From: an uncultured Burkholderiales bacterium
GTDB lineage: Bacteria > Pseudomonadota > Gammaproteobacteria > Burkholderiales > Burkholderiaceae_C
Direction: 5' to 3'
Assembly (NCBI GenBank): GCA_945952065.1
Contig: CAMFGY010000009.1
Location: forward strand, 106,547 to 170,546
DNA length: 64,000 nt
The position numbers and the translations under genes are program-made. This document shows, one piece after another, positions 11,483 to 20,453 of this stretch. Under the pieces are notes generated by a model that was not told the origin of the DNA, did no database searches, and saw only the letters and a program-made list of their open reading frames with translations. Within the stretch, counting starts at the first letter, position 1. Every line of letters starts with the position of its first letter.

Positions 11483-12487
11483 TCAGTCGGCGCTGAGATG
11501 GCGTTCCTTGATCAAGGCATGCCAGATTTTTGTTTCTTGTCGGATGAGGCCGTCCAATGTGGGGCCATCGCTGGGGGCAAGCTCCAGGCCAAAGTCTTCC
11601 AGCCTGGCCCGCAGCTCCGGTTGGGCCAGGGCTTTTTGCAGCTCATTGCTGAGGCGGCTGCGCAGGGCCTCCGGCGTGCCTTTGGGGACGAACAAACCTT
11701 GCCAGGCGGCGATGTCGATCTCCTTGATCCCCAGCTCTTCCAAGGTGGGTACATCGGGCAAGGCCGCGATGCGCTTGTTGCTCAGCACGGCCAGTGCTTT
11801 GAGCTTGCCGGCGCGCAGTTGCGGCAGGGCGGCGGCGCTGTCCAAGATGGCCATGGGCACCACGCCCGCGATCACGTCTTGCAACGCAAAAGCCGTGCCG
11901 CGGTAGGGCACATGAACAATGAAAGTCTGCGTTTTCGCCTTGATCATCTCCATGGCCAAATGGTGCGGGCTGCCCACGCCGGCCGAGGCATAGCTGTATT
12001 TGCCGGGGTGAGCCTTGACCTCCTGCAACCACTGCCCGGCGTGGCTGAAGCCGGACTGCGGGTTGACCGTCAAGATCAAAGGGAAGCGCGCCATCAAGCC
12101 CAGTGGTGCGAAATCGCTGGTGGCATAGGGCAGCTTTTTGTACATCGCTGAATTGAAGACCATCACCCCGTTGTCGCCGCTGAGCCAGGTGTAGCCATCG
12201 GCCGGCGCCTTGGCGACCGCGTCGCTGCCAATGATGCCGGCCGCACCCGGCCGGTTGTCGATGATGAGGGTCTGGCCCAGCTGTTTGCTCAGCTGCGGGG
12301 CCAATTGTCGGGCGAGGAAGTCGGAGCCACCGCCGGCCGGATATGCCACCACCCATTTGATCGACTTGCTGGGCCAAACCTCGGCCTCGGCGGGGCCAAG
12401 GCAGGCGGCCCAGGCCAGCGCCAACAAGAGCCAAGGCTGAACGCGTGCACGGCGACGATTTGCAAGGGAGAACTGGGGGTGCGGCAT
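11483..12487 (-). CDS. Bug-family tripartite tricarboxylate transporter substrate-binding protein
   Basis: 334 residues from the ATG at 12487 (GGAG about 7 bases upstream on the minus strand). Residues 1-36 are an Arg-rich n-region, a hydrophobic core and an AEA cleavage site. The mature protein starts VWPSKSIKWVVAYPAGGGSD and carries the Bug/TctC signatures DNRPGAAG and VPYRGTA. The family binds carboxylates or amides in the periplasm. No TctA/TctB membrane partner is nearby, which is usual for the many orphan Bug proteins of Burkholderiales. Its stop lies one base from that of the convergent kinase gene. Confidence 0.9.
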   Translation of the reverse strand: MPHPQFSLANRRRARVQPWLLLALAWAACLGPAEAEVWPSKSIKWVVAYPAGGGSDFLARQLAPQLSKQLGQTLIIDNRPGAAGIIGSDAVAKAPADGYTWLSGDNGVMVFNSAMYKKLPYATSDFAPLGLMARFPLILTVNPQSGFSHAGQWLQEVKAHPGKYSYASAGVGSPHHLAMEMIKAKTQTFIVHVPYRGTAFALQDVIAGVVPMAILDSAAALPQLRAGKLKALAVLSNKRIAALPDVPTLEELGIKEIDIAAWQGLFVPKGTPEALRSRLSNELQKALAQPELRARLEDFGLELAPSDGPTLDGLIRQETKIWHALIKERHLSAD

Positions 12488-12553
12488 GGGAGAACTCCAG
12501 CAGGGGAGGGCTTGATACAGTCGCAGCATCTTAGCCATGCCGCTTTTTCTGAA

Positions 12554-13006
12554 ATGAAGCCCTCGTCCTCGCCTTCGCCCTTGCCGACTTGTCCCCTTTG
12601 TCAGGAGCCCGGTGGCTTGGAGATTTTGCGCCAGCCCAAGTGGCGTTTGGTGCGCGTCGAAGATGAGCACTTCCCGGCTTTTTATCGCCTGATCTGGCAA
12701 GCCCATGTGGCCGAATTCAGCACGCTCAGTGCCGCTGATCGCAGTGAATGTATGGAGGCGGTGGCGACGGTGGAAACGGTGCTGCGTGAAGCGCTGCAGC
12801 CGACCAAGATCAACTTGGCCACATTGGGCAATGTGGTGCCGCATTTGCACTGGCATATCGTGGCGCGCTTCGATTGGGACAGCCACTTCCCCAATCCGAT
12901 CTGGGCTGCACCGCTGCGCACGCTGCAAGGCAAGGCCCTGGATCGCCTGAGCCTGGGTCTTGAGGCGCTGGATGCACGCGTGCGTGCCGCATTCGAAGCG
13001 CATTGA
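12554..13006 (+). CDS. HIT-family protein (histidine-triad nucleotide hydrolase/transferase type)
   Basis: 150 residues from the ATG at 12554. The in-frame open region upstream overlaps the signal-peptide end of the opposite gene and is not coding. The triad HLHWHIV (His97, His99, His101) is the HIT active-site motif; the middle or last His forms the nucleotidyl intermediate. An N-terminal CPLC pair (Cys13, Cys16) suggests a half metal site, as in many bacterial HIT proteins. Its substrate is unknown. It lies 66 bases from a divergent gene and 70 bases before the next plus-strand gene. Confidence 0.85.
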   Translation: MKPSSSPSPLPTCPLCQEPGGLEILRQPKWRLVRVEDEHFPAFYRLIWQAHVAEFSTLSAADRSECMEAVATVETVLREALQPTKINLATLGNVVPHLHWHIVARFDWDSHFPNPIWAAPLRTLQGKALDRLSLGLEALDARVRAAFEAH

Positions 13007-13076
13007 TGCGGCAAGCGCCGGGGCGCCCTGGGGCGGCGTACACTGGGCCAGGGTTTGGGATCAAGGAGTCGTTTGA

Positions 13077-13844
13077 ATGCTGACGCGCCGCGAACTGAAC
13101 GGCCTGTTCTTGGCCTCCGCGGTCCCAGCGCTGCCCCCAGTCCGCGCTTCGTCGGCCAATAGCCCGCTGCTGCGAGGTCTGACCGAAAACCTGGCGCCCT
13201 TGAATTACTTGGGTGAGGCCGGCCCCGCCGGCTTCAGCGTCGAGCTGCTGCGAGGCATGGCGCGTGAGGCGCAGCTGCGGCTTGAGATTGAAGTGCAGCC
13301 CTGGGTTCGGGCGGTTCGTGCGGCCGCGGAGATGCGCGACTCGGTGCTTTTCTCCTTGGCCCGCTTGCCCGAGCGAGAGTCGCAATACCAATGGGTGGGC
13401 CCCATCAGCGAGCGCCGTATCCTGATCTACCGTTTGAGCAAGCGCAGTGAACTGAACTTCACCGGCCTGAATCAATTGCAGGGCAGCCGCCTGGGCGTGG
13501 TGCGCGAGTCTGCGGCGGGCAAGCAACTGCTCGCCTTGGGGCTCAAGCCGGATGAAGAGATGGAATGGGCGCAAGACGACGCCAGCAATCTGCGCAAACT
13601 GCTGGCCAGCCGCATGGAGTATCTGGTGATGCTCGATTGGGCGGCCGCGTGGCAATTGCGTCAGCACAAGCTGCCCTACTCGGCGCTGACCCCGGTCTTT
13701 GAGCTCGACACACGCTTGGCCTATTGGTACGGTTTACATCCGAACGCCGACCCTTTGATTCGGCAGCGCTTGCAAGCCGCTTTGGACACGCTCAAACGCG
13801 ACGGCCGCTATGCAAAACTGCGGCGTCAGTATTTTGAAGATTGA
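13077..13844 (+). CDS. Orphan periplasmic solute-binding protein, SBP family 3-like
   Basis: 255 residues; AAGGAG 8 bases before the ATG fixes the start. The N-terminus (LTRRELNGLFLASAVPALPPVRA) looks like a signal peptide, with an RR pair that could be a weak Tat signal. The rest follows the PBP2 fold: APLNYLGEAGPAGFSVELL, then a hinge, LGVVRESAAGKQLLA and a C-terminal lobe ending in RQYFED. No permease or ATPase is nearby. Proteins of this type in related bacteria are often orphan receptors. The gene is followed, after a 41-base gap or less, by the TPR gene, so the two may be co-transcribed. Confidence 0.75.
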   Translation: MLTRRELNGLFLASAVPALPPVRASSANSPLLRGLTENLAPLNYLGEAGPAGFSVELLRGMAREAQLRLEIEVQPWVRAVRAAAEMRDSVLFSLARLPERESQYQWVGPISERRILIYRLSKRSELNFTGLNQLQGSRLGVVRESAAGKQLLALGLKPDEEMEWAQDDASNLRKLLASRMEYLVMLDWAAAWQLRQHKLPYSALTPVFELDTRLAYWYGLHPNADPLIRQRLQAALDTLKRDGRYAKLRRQYFED

Positions 13845-13885
13845 TCCGAACCAGAGAGCTTAGTGATCGAAGAAGGGCGAGAACC

Positions 13886-15070
13886 ATGGACATGTCGAGC
13901 GCAAATGCGCAGGTGGCGGCAGCCCTGCCAGGTCTGGAGTCTCAGTGGCTCGCGGCGCAGGCGCTGATGCAAGTGGGCAAGCTGGAAGCGGCTCATGCGG
14001 CCAGCCAAGCGGGTGTGGCGGCAATTCAGGCTTTAGACGCGGGTGCGGACGAAGCTTTGCTGGATCTTGAGTTCCGCCTGCGCTTGCTGGGTGTCTCGGC
14101 CTTGAGTCAATGGGATCAGTTCGACGCGGTCTTGCGCGAGTGCGCCACGATGTTGGATCGGGTGTCTCTGGATCAGCCCTCGCGCCAGCGTGCCCTGTTG
14201 ATGAACCAACTGGCCTTTGCGCACACCCAATTTGGCATGCCCGAGCAGGCTTTGCGTGCCGCTCAAGTGGCCTTGCAAGACAGTCTTTGGTTGAAGGACC
14301 GTTTGTTGACGGCCCAATCCCTTGAACGCTTGGCCATGACCTACGGCTTCATGAAAGACGCGGCCAATGCCGAGCGCTTGATGAGCGAAGCGCTGGGTTT
14401 CATGGACCAGCACAGCCCTGTGCATGAACGACTGCGGCGCTTTTCCAATGCGGCCCATCTGAGCTGCAATTTGCACGATATGTACCAAGAGGCGGGGCAG
14501 GGTGCCGAGGCTTTGGCTGCGCTGCGCAAGGTGGAAAGCTTTGTCAATGAGGCTGACGGTTTGGTGCCCGCGATGTCGGGGGACTATATGGCCCATATGT
14601 GGCGGGCCAATCTGGCGCGCTGGCATCGACGCTGTGGACGTTTGCAGTTAGCTCGCGGCATTTTCCAGGCGGCTTTGGACCAAGCCGAAGCCGCCGCCTG
14701 GCATGCGGTGCGGCGCCCGGCCTTGCTGGAACTGGGCTTGATGGCGGAAGGCGAAGGCGACGCGCCTGCCGCACTGGCCTTGTTGCTGCGGGTGTTTGAG
14801 CCCGGCGATATTCGGGTCCGCGATGTGGTGGCCATGCCCACCTACCAAGCGCTGCAACGTTTGTATGCCTTGTCCGGGCAAGACGAACTGGCCCGGGTTG
14901 CGGCGCAGGGCCGGGCCGCTCGTCAAGCGCGCCGCGAGCAGGCCACGCGTGCGGCGCAAACGGAGCTGCCTCGCCTCAGTGCCCGTATTGCGCAAGCGCT
15001 GGCCGAGGCGGACCGAGCTCGGCTGGACGAGGTGATTCAAAGCCTTCGTGAGCAAAAAGCTCAGCGCTAG
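13886..15070 (+). CDS. TPR-repeat protein of unknown function
   Basis: 394 residues from ATG 13886, which has a GAAGGG ribosome site. A TTG at 13841 overlapping the previous stop would add 15 residues. The whole chain is alpha-helical with TPR-like pairs (LLMNQLAFAHTQFGMPEQAL; AMTYGFMKDAANAERL; LARWHRRCGRLQLARGIF). It ends in a charged helix (RADLDEVI-like). There is no signal peptide, so it is cytoplasmic. Such arrays often form the N-terminal part of diguanylate cyclases or kinases; here no effector domain follows. A role as a protein scaffold or partner of the TPR kinase at 7396 is possible but only inferred. Confidence 0.65.
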   Translation: MDMSSANAQVAAALPGLESQWLAAQALMQVGKLEAAHAASQAGVAAIQALDAGADEALLDLEFRLRLLGVSALSQWDQFDAVLRECATMLDRVSLDQPSRQRALLMNQLAFAHTQFGMPEQALRAAQVALQDSLWLKDRLLTAQSLERLAMTYGFMKDAANAERLMSEALGFMDQHSPVHERLRRFSNAAHLSCNLHDMYQEAGQGAEALAALRKVESFVNEADGLVPAMSGDYMAHMWRANLARWHRRCGRLQLARGIFQAALDQAEAAAWHAVRRPALLELGLMAEGEGDAPAALALLLRVFEPGDIRVRDVVAMPTYQALQRLYALSGQDELARVAAQGRAARQARREQATRAAQTELPRLSARIAQALAEADRARLDEVIQSLREQKAQR

Positions 15071-15103
15071 AAAGGCGCTGCTGCTGAGTCGGGCTGGATG
15101 CTG

Positions 15104-15138
15104 TGAGGCTTTGTCTCGCGCAAGAGCCGCGAGCCTCA
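15104..15138. terminator. Inverted repeat between convergent TPR and ocd genes
   Basis: TGAGGCT (15104-15110) pairs with AGCCTCA (15132-15138), with some inner CGCG pairing. It lies in the 85-base gap between two convergent genes. No T-tract follows on either strand, so it is at best a weak bidirectional terminator. Confidence 0.35.
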
Positions 15139-15155
15139 GAGCCCAAGCCTAGCGC

Positions 15156-16214
15156 TCAAGCAGCCAGACGGCTCGCAGCGCGCAACTGGTTTTGGGCCGG
15201 GCTGCCGAGCTGACCGAACAAGTCTTTGGGGTCGGCCATCGAAGGAATCAGGGCCACGTCTTGCCCCAGGCCCAGTTCGCGGGCGCAGTCGCGCAGCAGG
15301 CGCAGGGCGGAGAAGTCTTCCAGCGCAAAGCCCACGGAGTCGAAGAAGGTGATGTCTGCGTCGGATTCGCGGCCCTTGCGGATGCCTTTGAGCACTTGCC
15401 AGAACTCGGTGACTGCAAAGTCGGCGGGCATTTGCTGCACATCGCCCTCGATGCGCGACTGCGGCTCAAATTCCACAAACACTTTGGATGCTTCCAGCAC
15501 GCCGCGGTGCATCTCGGTTTTGCCGGGGCAGTCGCCGCCAACGCCGTTGATGTGCATGCCGGGCTCAATCATCTCGGGCGTGATGATGGTGGCATTGGTT
15601 TTGTCGGCGGTCACGGTGGTGACGATGTCGGCACCGCGCACCGCCTCAGCCGTGCTTTGGCATGGGATCAACTTCAGGCCCGCAATGCCGGCCAGATTGC
15701 GCTGCAGCTTGGCCGTGGCGGCGGGCTCGATGTCAAAGAGGCGAATCTCGTCAATGCCCAGCAGGTAGTGGAAGGCCAGGGCCTGGAATTCGCTTTGCGC
15801 GCCATTGCCGATCAAGGCCATGCTGCGGGCGTTTTTGCGCGCCAGCGCCTTGGCGGCCATCACCGAGGTGGCGGCGGTGCGGATGGCGGTGGTCAGCGTC
15901 AATTCGCTGAGCAGTTCCGGCCGCCCGGTGGCGACCTCGGCCAGCAGGCCCACGGCCATCACCGTGGGCAGGCCCGACTTGGTGTTCTTGGGGTGGCCGT
16001 TGACGTATTTGAAGCTGTAGAGCTCGCCGTCGGCGATGGGCATCAACTCGATCACGCCGTCCTGCGAATGGCTGGCCACACGGGCACATTTGTCGAATTC
16101 GGCCCAGCGCAGATAGTCGGCTTCCAAATAGCCCACCATGCGCTTGAACACTTCGGGCAGGCCCAGGGTTTGGGTGATGTGAGCGACGTCTTGGGTGGTC
16201 AGCAGCGTGGTCAT
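15156..16214 (-). CDS. ocd: Ornithine cyclodeaminase
   Basis: 352 residues, cytoplasmic. The mu-crystallin/ornithine cyclodeaminase fold is clear: substrate-side motifs KYVNGHP and KSGLPTVMAV, and the nucleotide-binding stretch ALIGNGAQSEFQA. The family converts L-ornithine to L-proline and ammonia with bound NAD. Length matches known enzymes. GGAG lies a few bases before the ATG. The gene is divergent from an Lrp/AsnC regulator 207 bases away, a common pairing for amino-acid catabolic genes, so control by that regulator is likely. Confidence 0.9.
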   Translation of the reverse strand: MTTLLTTQDVAHITQTLGLPEVFKRMVGYLEADYLRWAEFDKCARVASHSQDGVIELMPIADGELYSFKYVNGHPKNTKSGLPTVMAVGLLAEVATGRPELLSELTLTTAIRTAATSVMAAKALARKNARSMALIGNGAQSEFQALAFHYLLGIDEIRLFDIEPAATAKLQRNLAGIAGLKLIPCQSTAEAVRGADIVTTVTADKTNATIITPEMIEPGMHINGVGGDCPGKTEMHRGVLEASKVFVEFEPQSRIEGDVQQMPADFAVTEFWQVLKGIRKGRESDADITFFDSVGFALEDFSALRLLRDCARELGLGQDVALIPSMADPKDLFGQLGSPAQNQLRAASRLAA

Positions 16215-16247
16215 GAAAGTCTCCGTAGTTCTCGTTGGGAGAGATTC

Positions 16248-16339
16248 TTGCCAAGCCGGCTGTTAGCGAGAAGAGCAAAAACTGATCAATAAGTGATAGA
16301 AACTTGCCATTTCGTCAGGGGCAATTGCCAATATGGCAA
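16248..16339. promoter_or_regulatory. TTGCCA-based operator cluster between ocd and the Lrp/AsnC gene
   Basis: TTGCCA occurs at 16248-16253, at 16304-16309, and within a perfect palindrome at 16325-16339 (TTGCCA, 3-base spacer, TGGCAA). The first two copies are 56 bases apart. Lrp-family octamers often bind phased copies of a 15-base palindrome in such divergent regions. The site is a good candidate for autoregulation and control of ocd. Confidence 0.55.
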
Positions 16340-16421
16340 AATTTGCTCGAGCTTGGGCGCCTCTCGCCCCGCTGTTTGCAGATATGGCTTTGGGTCAAGG
16401 CCCATTCAAGAACGGACGCGC

Positions 16422-16847
16422 ATGGACAGTCTGGACCAACAATTGCTCGCGCTTTTGCGCCTGGATGCCCGCGCCAGCGTGGCCACCTTGGCCAACAAGC
16501 TGAAGGTTTCTCGTGGCACGGTCAGCAACCGCATCACCAAGCTGGAAGACAGCGGGGTGATCGTGGGCTACACCGTCAAGCTGCGGCCCGACGTCACGCC
16601 CAATGAAATCACCGCCTGGACCAGCATTGCGGTGGAGGGCAACAAGACCCGCGAGGTGATCAGCATCTTGCTGGGCGAACCCGGCGTCTGCGGGCTGTTT
16701 GACACCAATGGGCGCTGGGATCTGCTGGCCGAGCTGCGTGCCGCCAGTTTGGGCGAGTTGGCCGAGGTGCTGGAGCGGGTGCGCCTGATCAAAGGCATTG
16801 GCGCCACCGAAACCAGCATCCATTTGCAGAGCTACAAGCTGTCTTGA
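16422..16847 (+). CDS. Lrp/AsnC-family transcriptional regulator
   Basis: 141 residues from ATG 16422. Residues 1-60 form the AsnC-type winged helix-turn-helix (LDQQLLALLRLDARASVATLA ... VSRGTVSNRITKLEDSGVI). Residues about 65-141 are the ligand-binding RAM-like domain. It is slightly shorter than the usual 150-160 residues. The gene is divergent from ocd, so an ornithine- or arginine-responsive activator is the simplest reading. The upstream start at 16293 would run through the operator region and is less likely. Confidence 0.88.
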   Translation: MDSLDQQLLALLRLDARASVATLANKLKVSRGTVSNRITKLEDSGVIVGYTVKLRPDVTPNEITAWTSIAVEGNKTREVISILLGEPGVCGLFDTNGRWDLLAELRAASLGELAEVLERVRLIKGIGATETSIHLQSYKLS

Positions 16848-16855
16848 TCCTTCGT

Positions 16856-16876
16856 CCTGCGGCCCTGCGCCGCAGG
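16856..16876. terminator. GC-rich hairpin between convergent lrp-type and acylase genes
   Basis: CCTGCGGC (16856-16863) and GCCGCAGG (16869-16876) form a perfect 8-bp stem with a 5-base loop in the 31-base gap between converging genes. There is no T-tract. Confidence 0.45.
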
Positions 16877-16878
16877 GC

Positions 16879-19296
16879 TCAGCGGGCCGCGCTGAGGGTG
16901 GAGGCGGGGGCGGCATCCATTTGATGCCGTGCCGGGCCAGCCAGCAAGGGCGTCGCTTGGCCCGCGGCCCATTGCGCATGGCCCGCCCCGTAGTAGGGCG
17001 AGAGCGGATGGCCGCTTTGGCCACCAGGCATGCTCAACAAACCCTCGTCTTCCTGTCCAGGCGACACCACCAAGCGTTGCGATTGCCCGAAGGCCGGATG
17101 GGCCACATGGGGCAGGTTGGAGTCGCCACTTTGCGGCAGCGAAGGCATGTCCAAGAACCAAGACAAAGCCGGGATGGCCTTGGACAGCACATGCTGGATG
17201 CGGCTGGCGTTGTGTTGGCCCCAGTGCGCTTGGGCCAAGGGCTTGCGCCCGTTTTGCGTCAGTTCTTGAACGGCGGCGTCCACTTGCCCCAGCACAAAAG
17301 CGTCCCAACTGGCATAAGCCGGGGGCAAGAGATGGGCCGGGCGTTGCGCCAGGGCCAGGCTGGCGCTGGTTTCGAAATGCGCTTGCCATTTGAAGCGCTG
17401 CTTGTCATCGGCTTGTTGGGGCCCCAGTGTGGGCGTGCTCCAGGCCTGCCACAAAGCGTCAAGGATGCGCAGACGCACCGTGCGGATCAGAAGGTAGCCC
17501 GGCTGATCGACATCGGCCCGGCCATTCCATTGCTGCATATGGCGCAGCACCTCGGCGTGTGCCGGGCTGGCTTGGACGATGGGGCTGAGTTTGTCGCGCC
17601 AGCTTTGGATGAAGCGAGCTTCGTCATCGAAGTGCAGGGCCGCGATGCTGTCGCGGTCATGCAGGGTTTTTTCGCGAAGGCGGTCGCGAATCTGCTGTGC
17701 ACGCGCGCCCAAACCAAAGCCCCCGTCGCCGATCAAATCGCCCATCGCCCCGCCCAGCTGCCGGTTGTTGGCCGTCCACAGCTGACCGTCTTGCGGGTTC
17801 AGCAAGCGTGGATAGTCCTGGGGGGCGAGCCAGCGCGCGGCGGGCAGATCGGGGCTTTGGAATCGCGCATAGCTCTGCGTCAAAGTGCGTTGCGCCCAGA
17901 TGCGACCCGCGATGCTCCAGGCGATCTGGCCCTGCGCATCTGCGACCAGAAAATTCTGGTGCGGAATGCCGGACAGGGCGGCCGTCTGCAAAGCCTGCTG
18001 AACATTGCGGGCTTGCATCATGCGATCCAGTTCGAGGTTGTAGGCCTCGCCTTGGTGGGCGATCCAGCGCAGCGCGTAATGCCGGCCCTGGTGCTCTCGC
18101 AGCAGCGGCGCGCCGTCGAGCTCTTCAATGCGCAGCACATGCGCCGGTCCGCCCTTGACCGCGATGCGCTCCTCCCGGCTTTGCAGGCGGCCACTGGCGC
18201 GCAGCGCGCTCAAGTCCTGCGGCAGTTGGATCCAGTCGAACCATTGGCCGTAGGCATTGGTGAAGCCCCAGGCCACATGGCCGTTGCTGCCCACCACCAG
18301 GGCGGGCAGACCGGGCAGGGTCAGCCCGGCTGCGCGCAACTGCCTTCGACTCTCGGGGGACTTCAATTCCAATTGCGCGCGATACCAAATGCTGGGCACC
18401 CCCAGGGCCAGATGCATATCGTCAGCCAAGAAGGCGCGACCGGTTTTGCTGCGAGCGGCCGATACCGCCCAGTTGTTGCTGCCCACCAAACCGGCTTCAT
18501 CAGGTGTGCGCAGCGCAAGAGGCGGCATCGCCAGCGCAGGCCGGGCTCCCGCTTGGGGGCGCAAGTCCAAGAGCTCGGCGCTGGGCAGCGTGGGCGCAGG
18601 CAGCTGACTGCCGTCCAAGGCTGCGTCCCAGGGCCCGCCTCTTGGGTTCAGCCAGTCAAACAAGGCATCACCGCTGCGCTCGCGCAAGCGAGCCAACTCG
18701 AAGCCGCTCTCAACGCTTTGGCCCTGCAGCATCCAGAACATTTCGCCCGCCACCAGCAGCGAATCAACGGCCTGCCAAGCTTGTGGCTCGGCCTGCAGCA
18801 ACAGGTATTGCCAAGGGCGCATGCGCAAGGCTTGCAGCCCCGCATTGACGCCCTCGGTATAGGCTTGCAGCAAGGCTTGGTCGGCCGCAGGCAGTTGCTG
18901 CAAGCGTTCGCTGAGGCGGGCGCGCAGCCGATGGGCACGGCGCTCTTGGTCGCGCGGCAGGGCTTTGGCGCCGAACAGGGCGGCCAATTCACCGGCTGCC
19001 GAGCGGCGCGTCAGGTCCATCTCAAAGAAGCGCTCCTGCGCATGCAAAAAGCCCAGGCCTCGGGCCAGATCGGGGCGGGTCTGCCCCTGCAGCACGGCGG
19101 TGCCCAGCGCATCGCGCTGCAGGCTCAGCGGGGCTTGCAAGCCCGGCAAGGTGATGCCGCCATCCAGCTGCGGCAAGCTGGCGCGCAGCAAGAGCCAGAC
19201 GGTCAAAGCGAGCACCAGCAGCAAAGCCAGCAGGCCCAAAACCAGGCGCTTGAGCAAGCGCCGCCAGCCAGAAGAAGGCGAGACATGTGCATTCAT
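16879..19296 (-). CDS. Membrane-anchored penicillin acylase (Ntn-hydrolase) family protein
   Basis: 805 residues from the ATG at 19296; the longer frame to 19461 overlaps the opposite gene's start and looks untranslated. A single N-terminal helix (about residues 14-35, LLKRLVLGLLALLLVLAL) anchors it, with the bulk in the periplasm. The alpha part holds FLHAQERFFEMDLTRR, typical of the family. Ser273 in GSNNWAV is the expected self-processing N-terminal nucleophile of the beta part, and later motifs (ANNRQLGG) fit. Family members cleave penicillins or acyl-homoserine lactones; the substrate cannot be told from sequence. Confidence 0.88.
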   Translation of the reverse strand: MNAHVSPSSGWRRLLKRLVLGLLALLLVLALTVWLLLRASLPQLDGGITLPGLQAPLSLQRDALGTAVLQGQTRPDLARGLGFLHAQERFFEMDLTRRSAAGELAALFGAKALPRDQERRAHRLRARLSERLQQLPAADQALLQAYTEGVNAGLQALRMRPWQYLLLQAEPQAWQAVDSLLVAGEMFWMLQGQSVESGFELARLRERSGDALFDWLNPRGGPWDAALDGSQLPAPTLPSAELLDLRPQAGARPALAMPPLALRTPDEAGLVGSNNWAVSAARSKTGRAFLADDMHLALGVPSIWYRAQLELKSPESRRQLRAAGLTLPGLPALVVGSNGHVAWGFTNAYGQWFDWIQLPQDLSALRASGRLQSREERIAVKGGPAHVLRIEELDGAPLLREHQGRHYALRWIAHQGEAYNLELDRMMQARNVQQALQTAALSGIPHQNFLVADAQGQIAWSIAGRIWAQRTLTQSYARFQSPDLPAARWLAPQDYPRLLNPQDGQLWTANNRQLGGAMGDLIGDGGFGLGARAQQIRDRLREKTLHDRDSIAALHFDDEARFIQSWRDKLSPIVQASPAHAEVLRHMQQWNGRADVDQPGYLLIRTVRLRILDALWQAWSTPTLGPQQADDKQRFKWQAHFETSASLALAQRPAHLLPPAYASWDAFVLGQVDAAVQELTQNGRKPLAQAHWGQHNASRIQHVLSKAIPALSWFLDMPSLPQSGDSNLPHVAHPAFGQSQRLVVSPGQEDEGLLSMPGGQSGHPLSPYYGAGHAQWAAGQATPLLAGPARHQMDAAPASTLSAAR

Positions 19297-19436
19297 GGCG
19301 CGGATTGTGGCCGCGGGCGCCCGGGTCGCCGATGGGGGTTTGTACGCCGCGCCGCCATGGCCGGGCTTGGGCCGGGCTTGGCAGGGGCTTGCCCCGACCC
19401 GCGCCGAGTGATGCCGACCTTCCCTAGAATCCCGCC

Positions 19437-20423
19437 ATGCTTTTGACTGACCGACTTTCAAGATCTTGTGCCAAGGCGACTTTTGTACGCCTGGGTGTGT
19501 TGCTGGGCCTCAGTGTCTTGAGCGCTTGCAGCAGTTTGCCCACCCTGGGGCCTTCTTCGACAGCCGCAGCCTCGTCGTCGTCGTCGCCGCCGTCAACGCC
19601 GGTCGAGGTGCCTGCACCGGCCGTGGTGAAGCCGCCAGCACCGCGGGTTCCGCCTCGCATCGGCCTGGCCTTAGGCGGCGGGGCGGCGCGTGGCTTTGCC
19701 CATATCGGCGTGATTCAGGTCTTGGAAGAAGCTGGCATCAAAGCCGATTTGGTGGCCGGCACCTCCGCGGGCAGCTTGGTGGCCGCGCTCTACGCCTCGG
19801 GCATGAGTGGACGCGACTTGGCCCATTTGGCAGAGACCATGGACGAAGGGGCCATCACCGATTGGGCCTTCCCGACCCGTGGTTTGATTCGCGGCGAGGC
19901 GCTGGCGCGCTATGTGCGCGAAAAAACCGGTGGCCGCCAGATTGAGCAGATGAAACTGCCTTTGGGCATTGTGGCCACCGATTTGTCGGACGGCTCCGGT
20001 GTTTTGTTCCAGCGCGGCGATGCCGGCGCGGCAGTGCGGGCCTCGAGCTCGGTACCGGCGGTGTTTCAGCCGGTCAAGATCGGCACGCGGGAATATGTTG
20101 ACGGCGGATTGGTGGCCCCGGTGCCGGTTCGTTATGCCCGGCAGATGGGTGCAGAAATGATCATTGCGGTGGACATCAGCTCCCCGCCCGATGAAAAGCC
20201 GGGGGGCGATGCGATCCGTATGTTGCTGCAAACCTTCTCCATCATGGGGCGCAGCATCAACAACTTCGAGTTGAAAGAGGCCGATGTGGTGTTGCGGCCC
20301 AAATTGGATGGCATTGGCAGTGCCGACTTCGCGTCACGCAAGCGCTCGATTCAAGCGGGCCGGGACGTGGCGCAGCAAATGCTGGCGCAGATCCGCAGCC
20401 GCATCGAAAGCAAAACCCGTTGA
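19437..20423 (+). CDS. Patatin-like phospholipase, lipoprotein (RssA-like)
   Basis: 328 residues. A signal peptide ends in a lipobox (SVLSAC, Cys31), followed by a Ser/Pro/Ala-rich linker (about 35-70). The patatin domain then shows the oxyanion loop LGGGAARGFAHIG, the nucleophile Ser110 in GTSAG, and catalytic Asp222 in VDGG. This is a complete Ser-Asp dyad for an acyl hydrolase acting on membrane lipids. The protein is probably lipid-anchored in the periplasm. It is divergent from the acylase gene and 30 bases before the Lon-N-like gene, so they may form an operon. Confidence 0.88.
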   Translation: MLLTDRLSRSCAKATFVRLGVLLGLSVLSACSSLPTLGPSSTAAASSSSSPPSTPVEVPAPAVVKPPAPRVPPRIGLALGGGAARGFAHIGVIQVLEEAGIKADLVAGTSAGSLVAALYASGMSGRDLAHLAETMDEGAITDWAFPTRGLIRGEALARYVREKTGGRQIEQMKLPLGIVATDLSDGSGVLFQRGDAGAAVRASSSVPAVFQPVKIGTREYVDGGLVAPVPVRYARQMGAEMIIAVDISSPPDEKPGGDAIRMLLQTFSIMGRSINNFELKEADVVLRPKLDGIGSADFASRKRSIQAGRDVAQQMLAQIRSRIESKTR

Positions 20424-20453
20424 CCTTGGGCGCCTGGCTGGCATGATGAAGCG

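Noticed and set aside
16798..19446. 882-residue plus-strand ORF opposite the acylase
   Set aside because: Antisense to the acylase gene, and starts inside the lrp-type gene.
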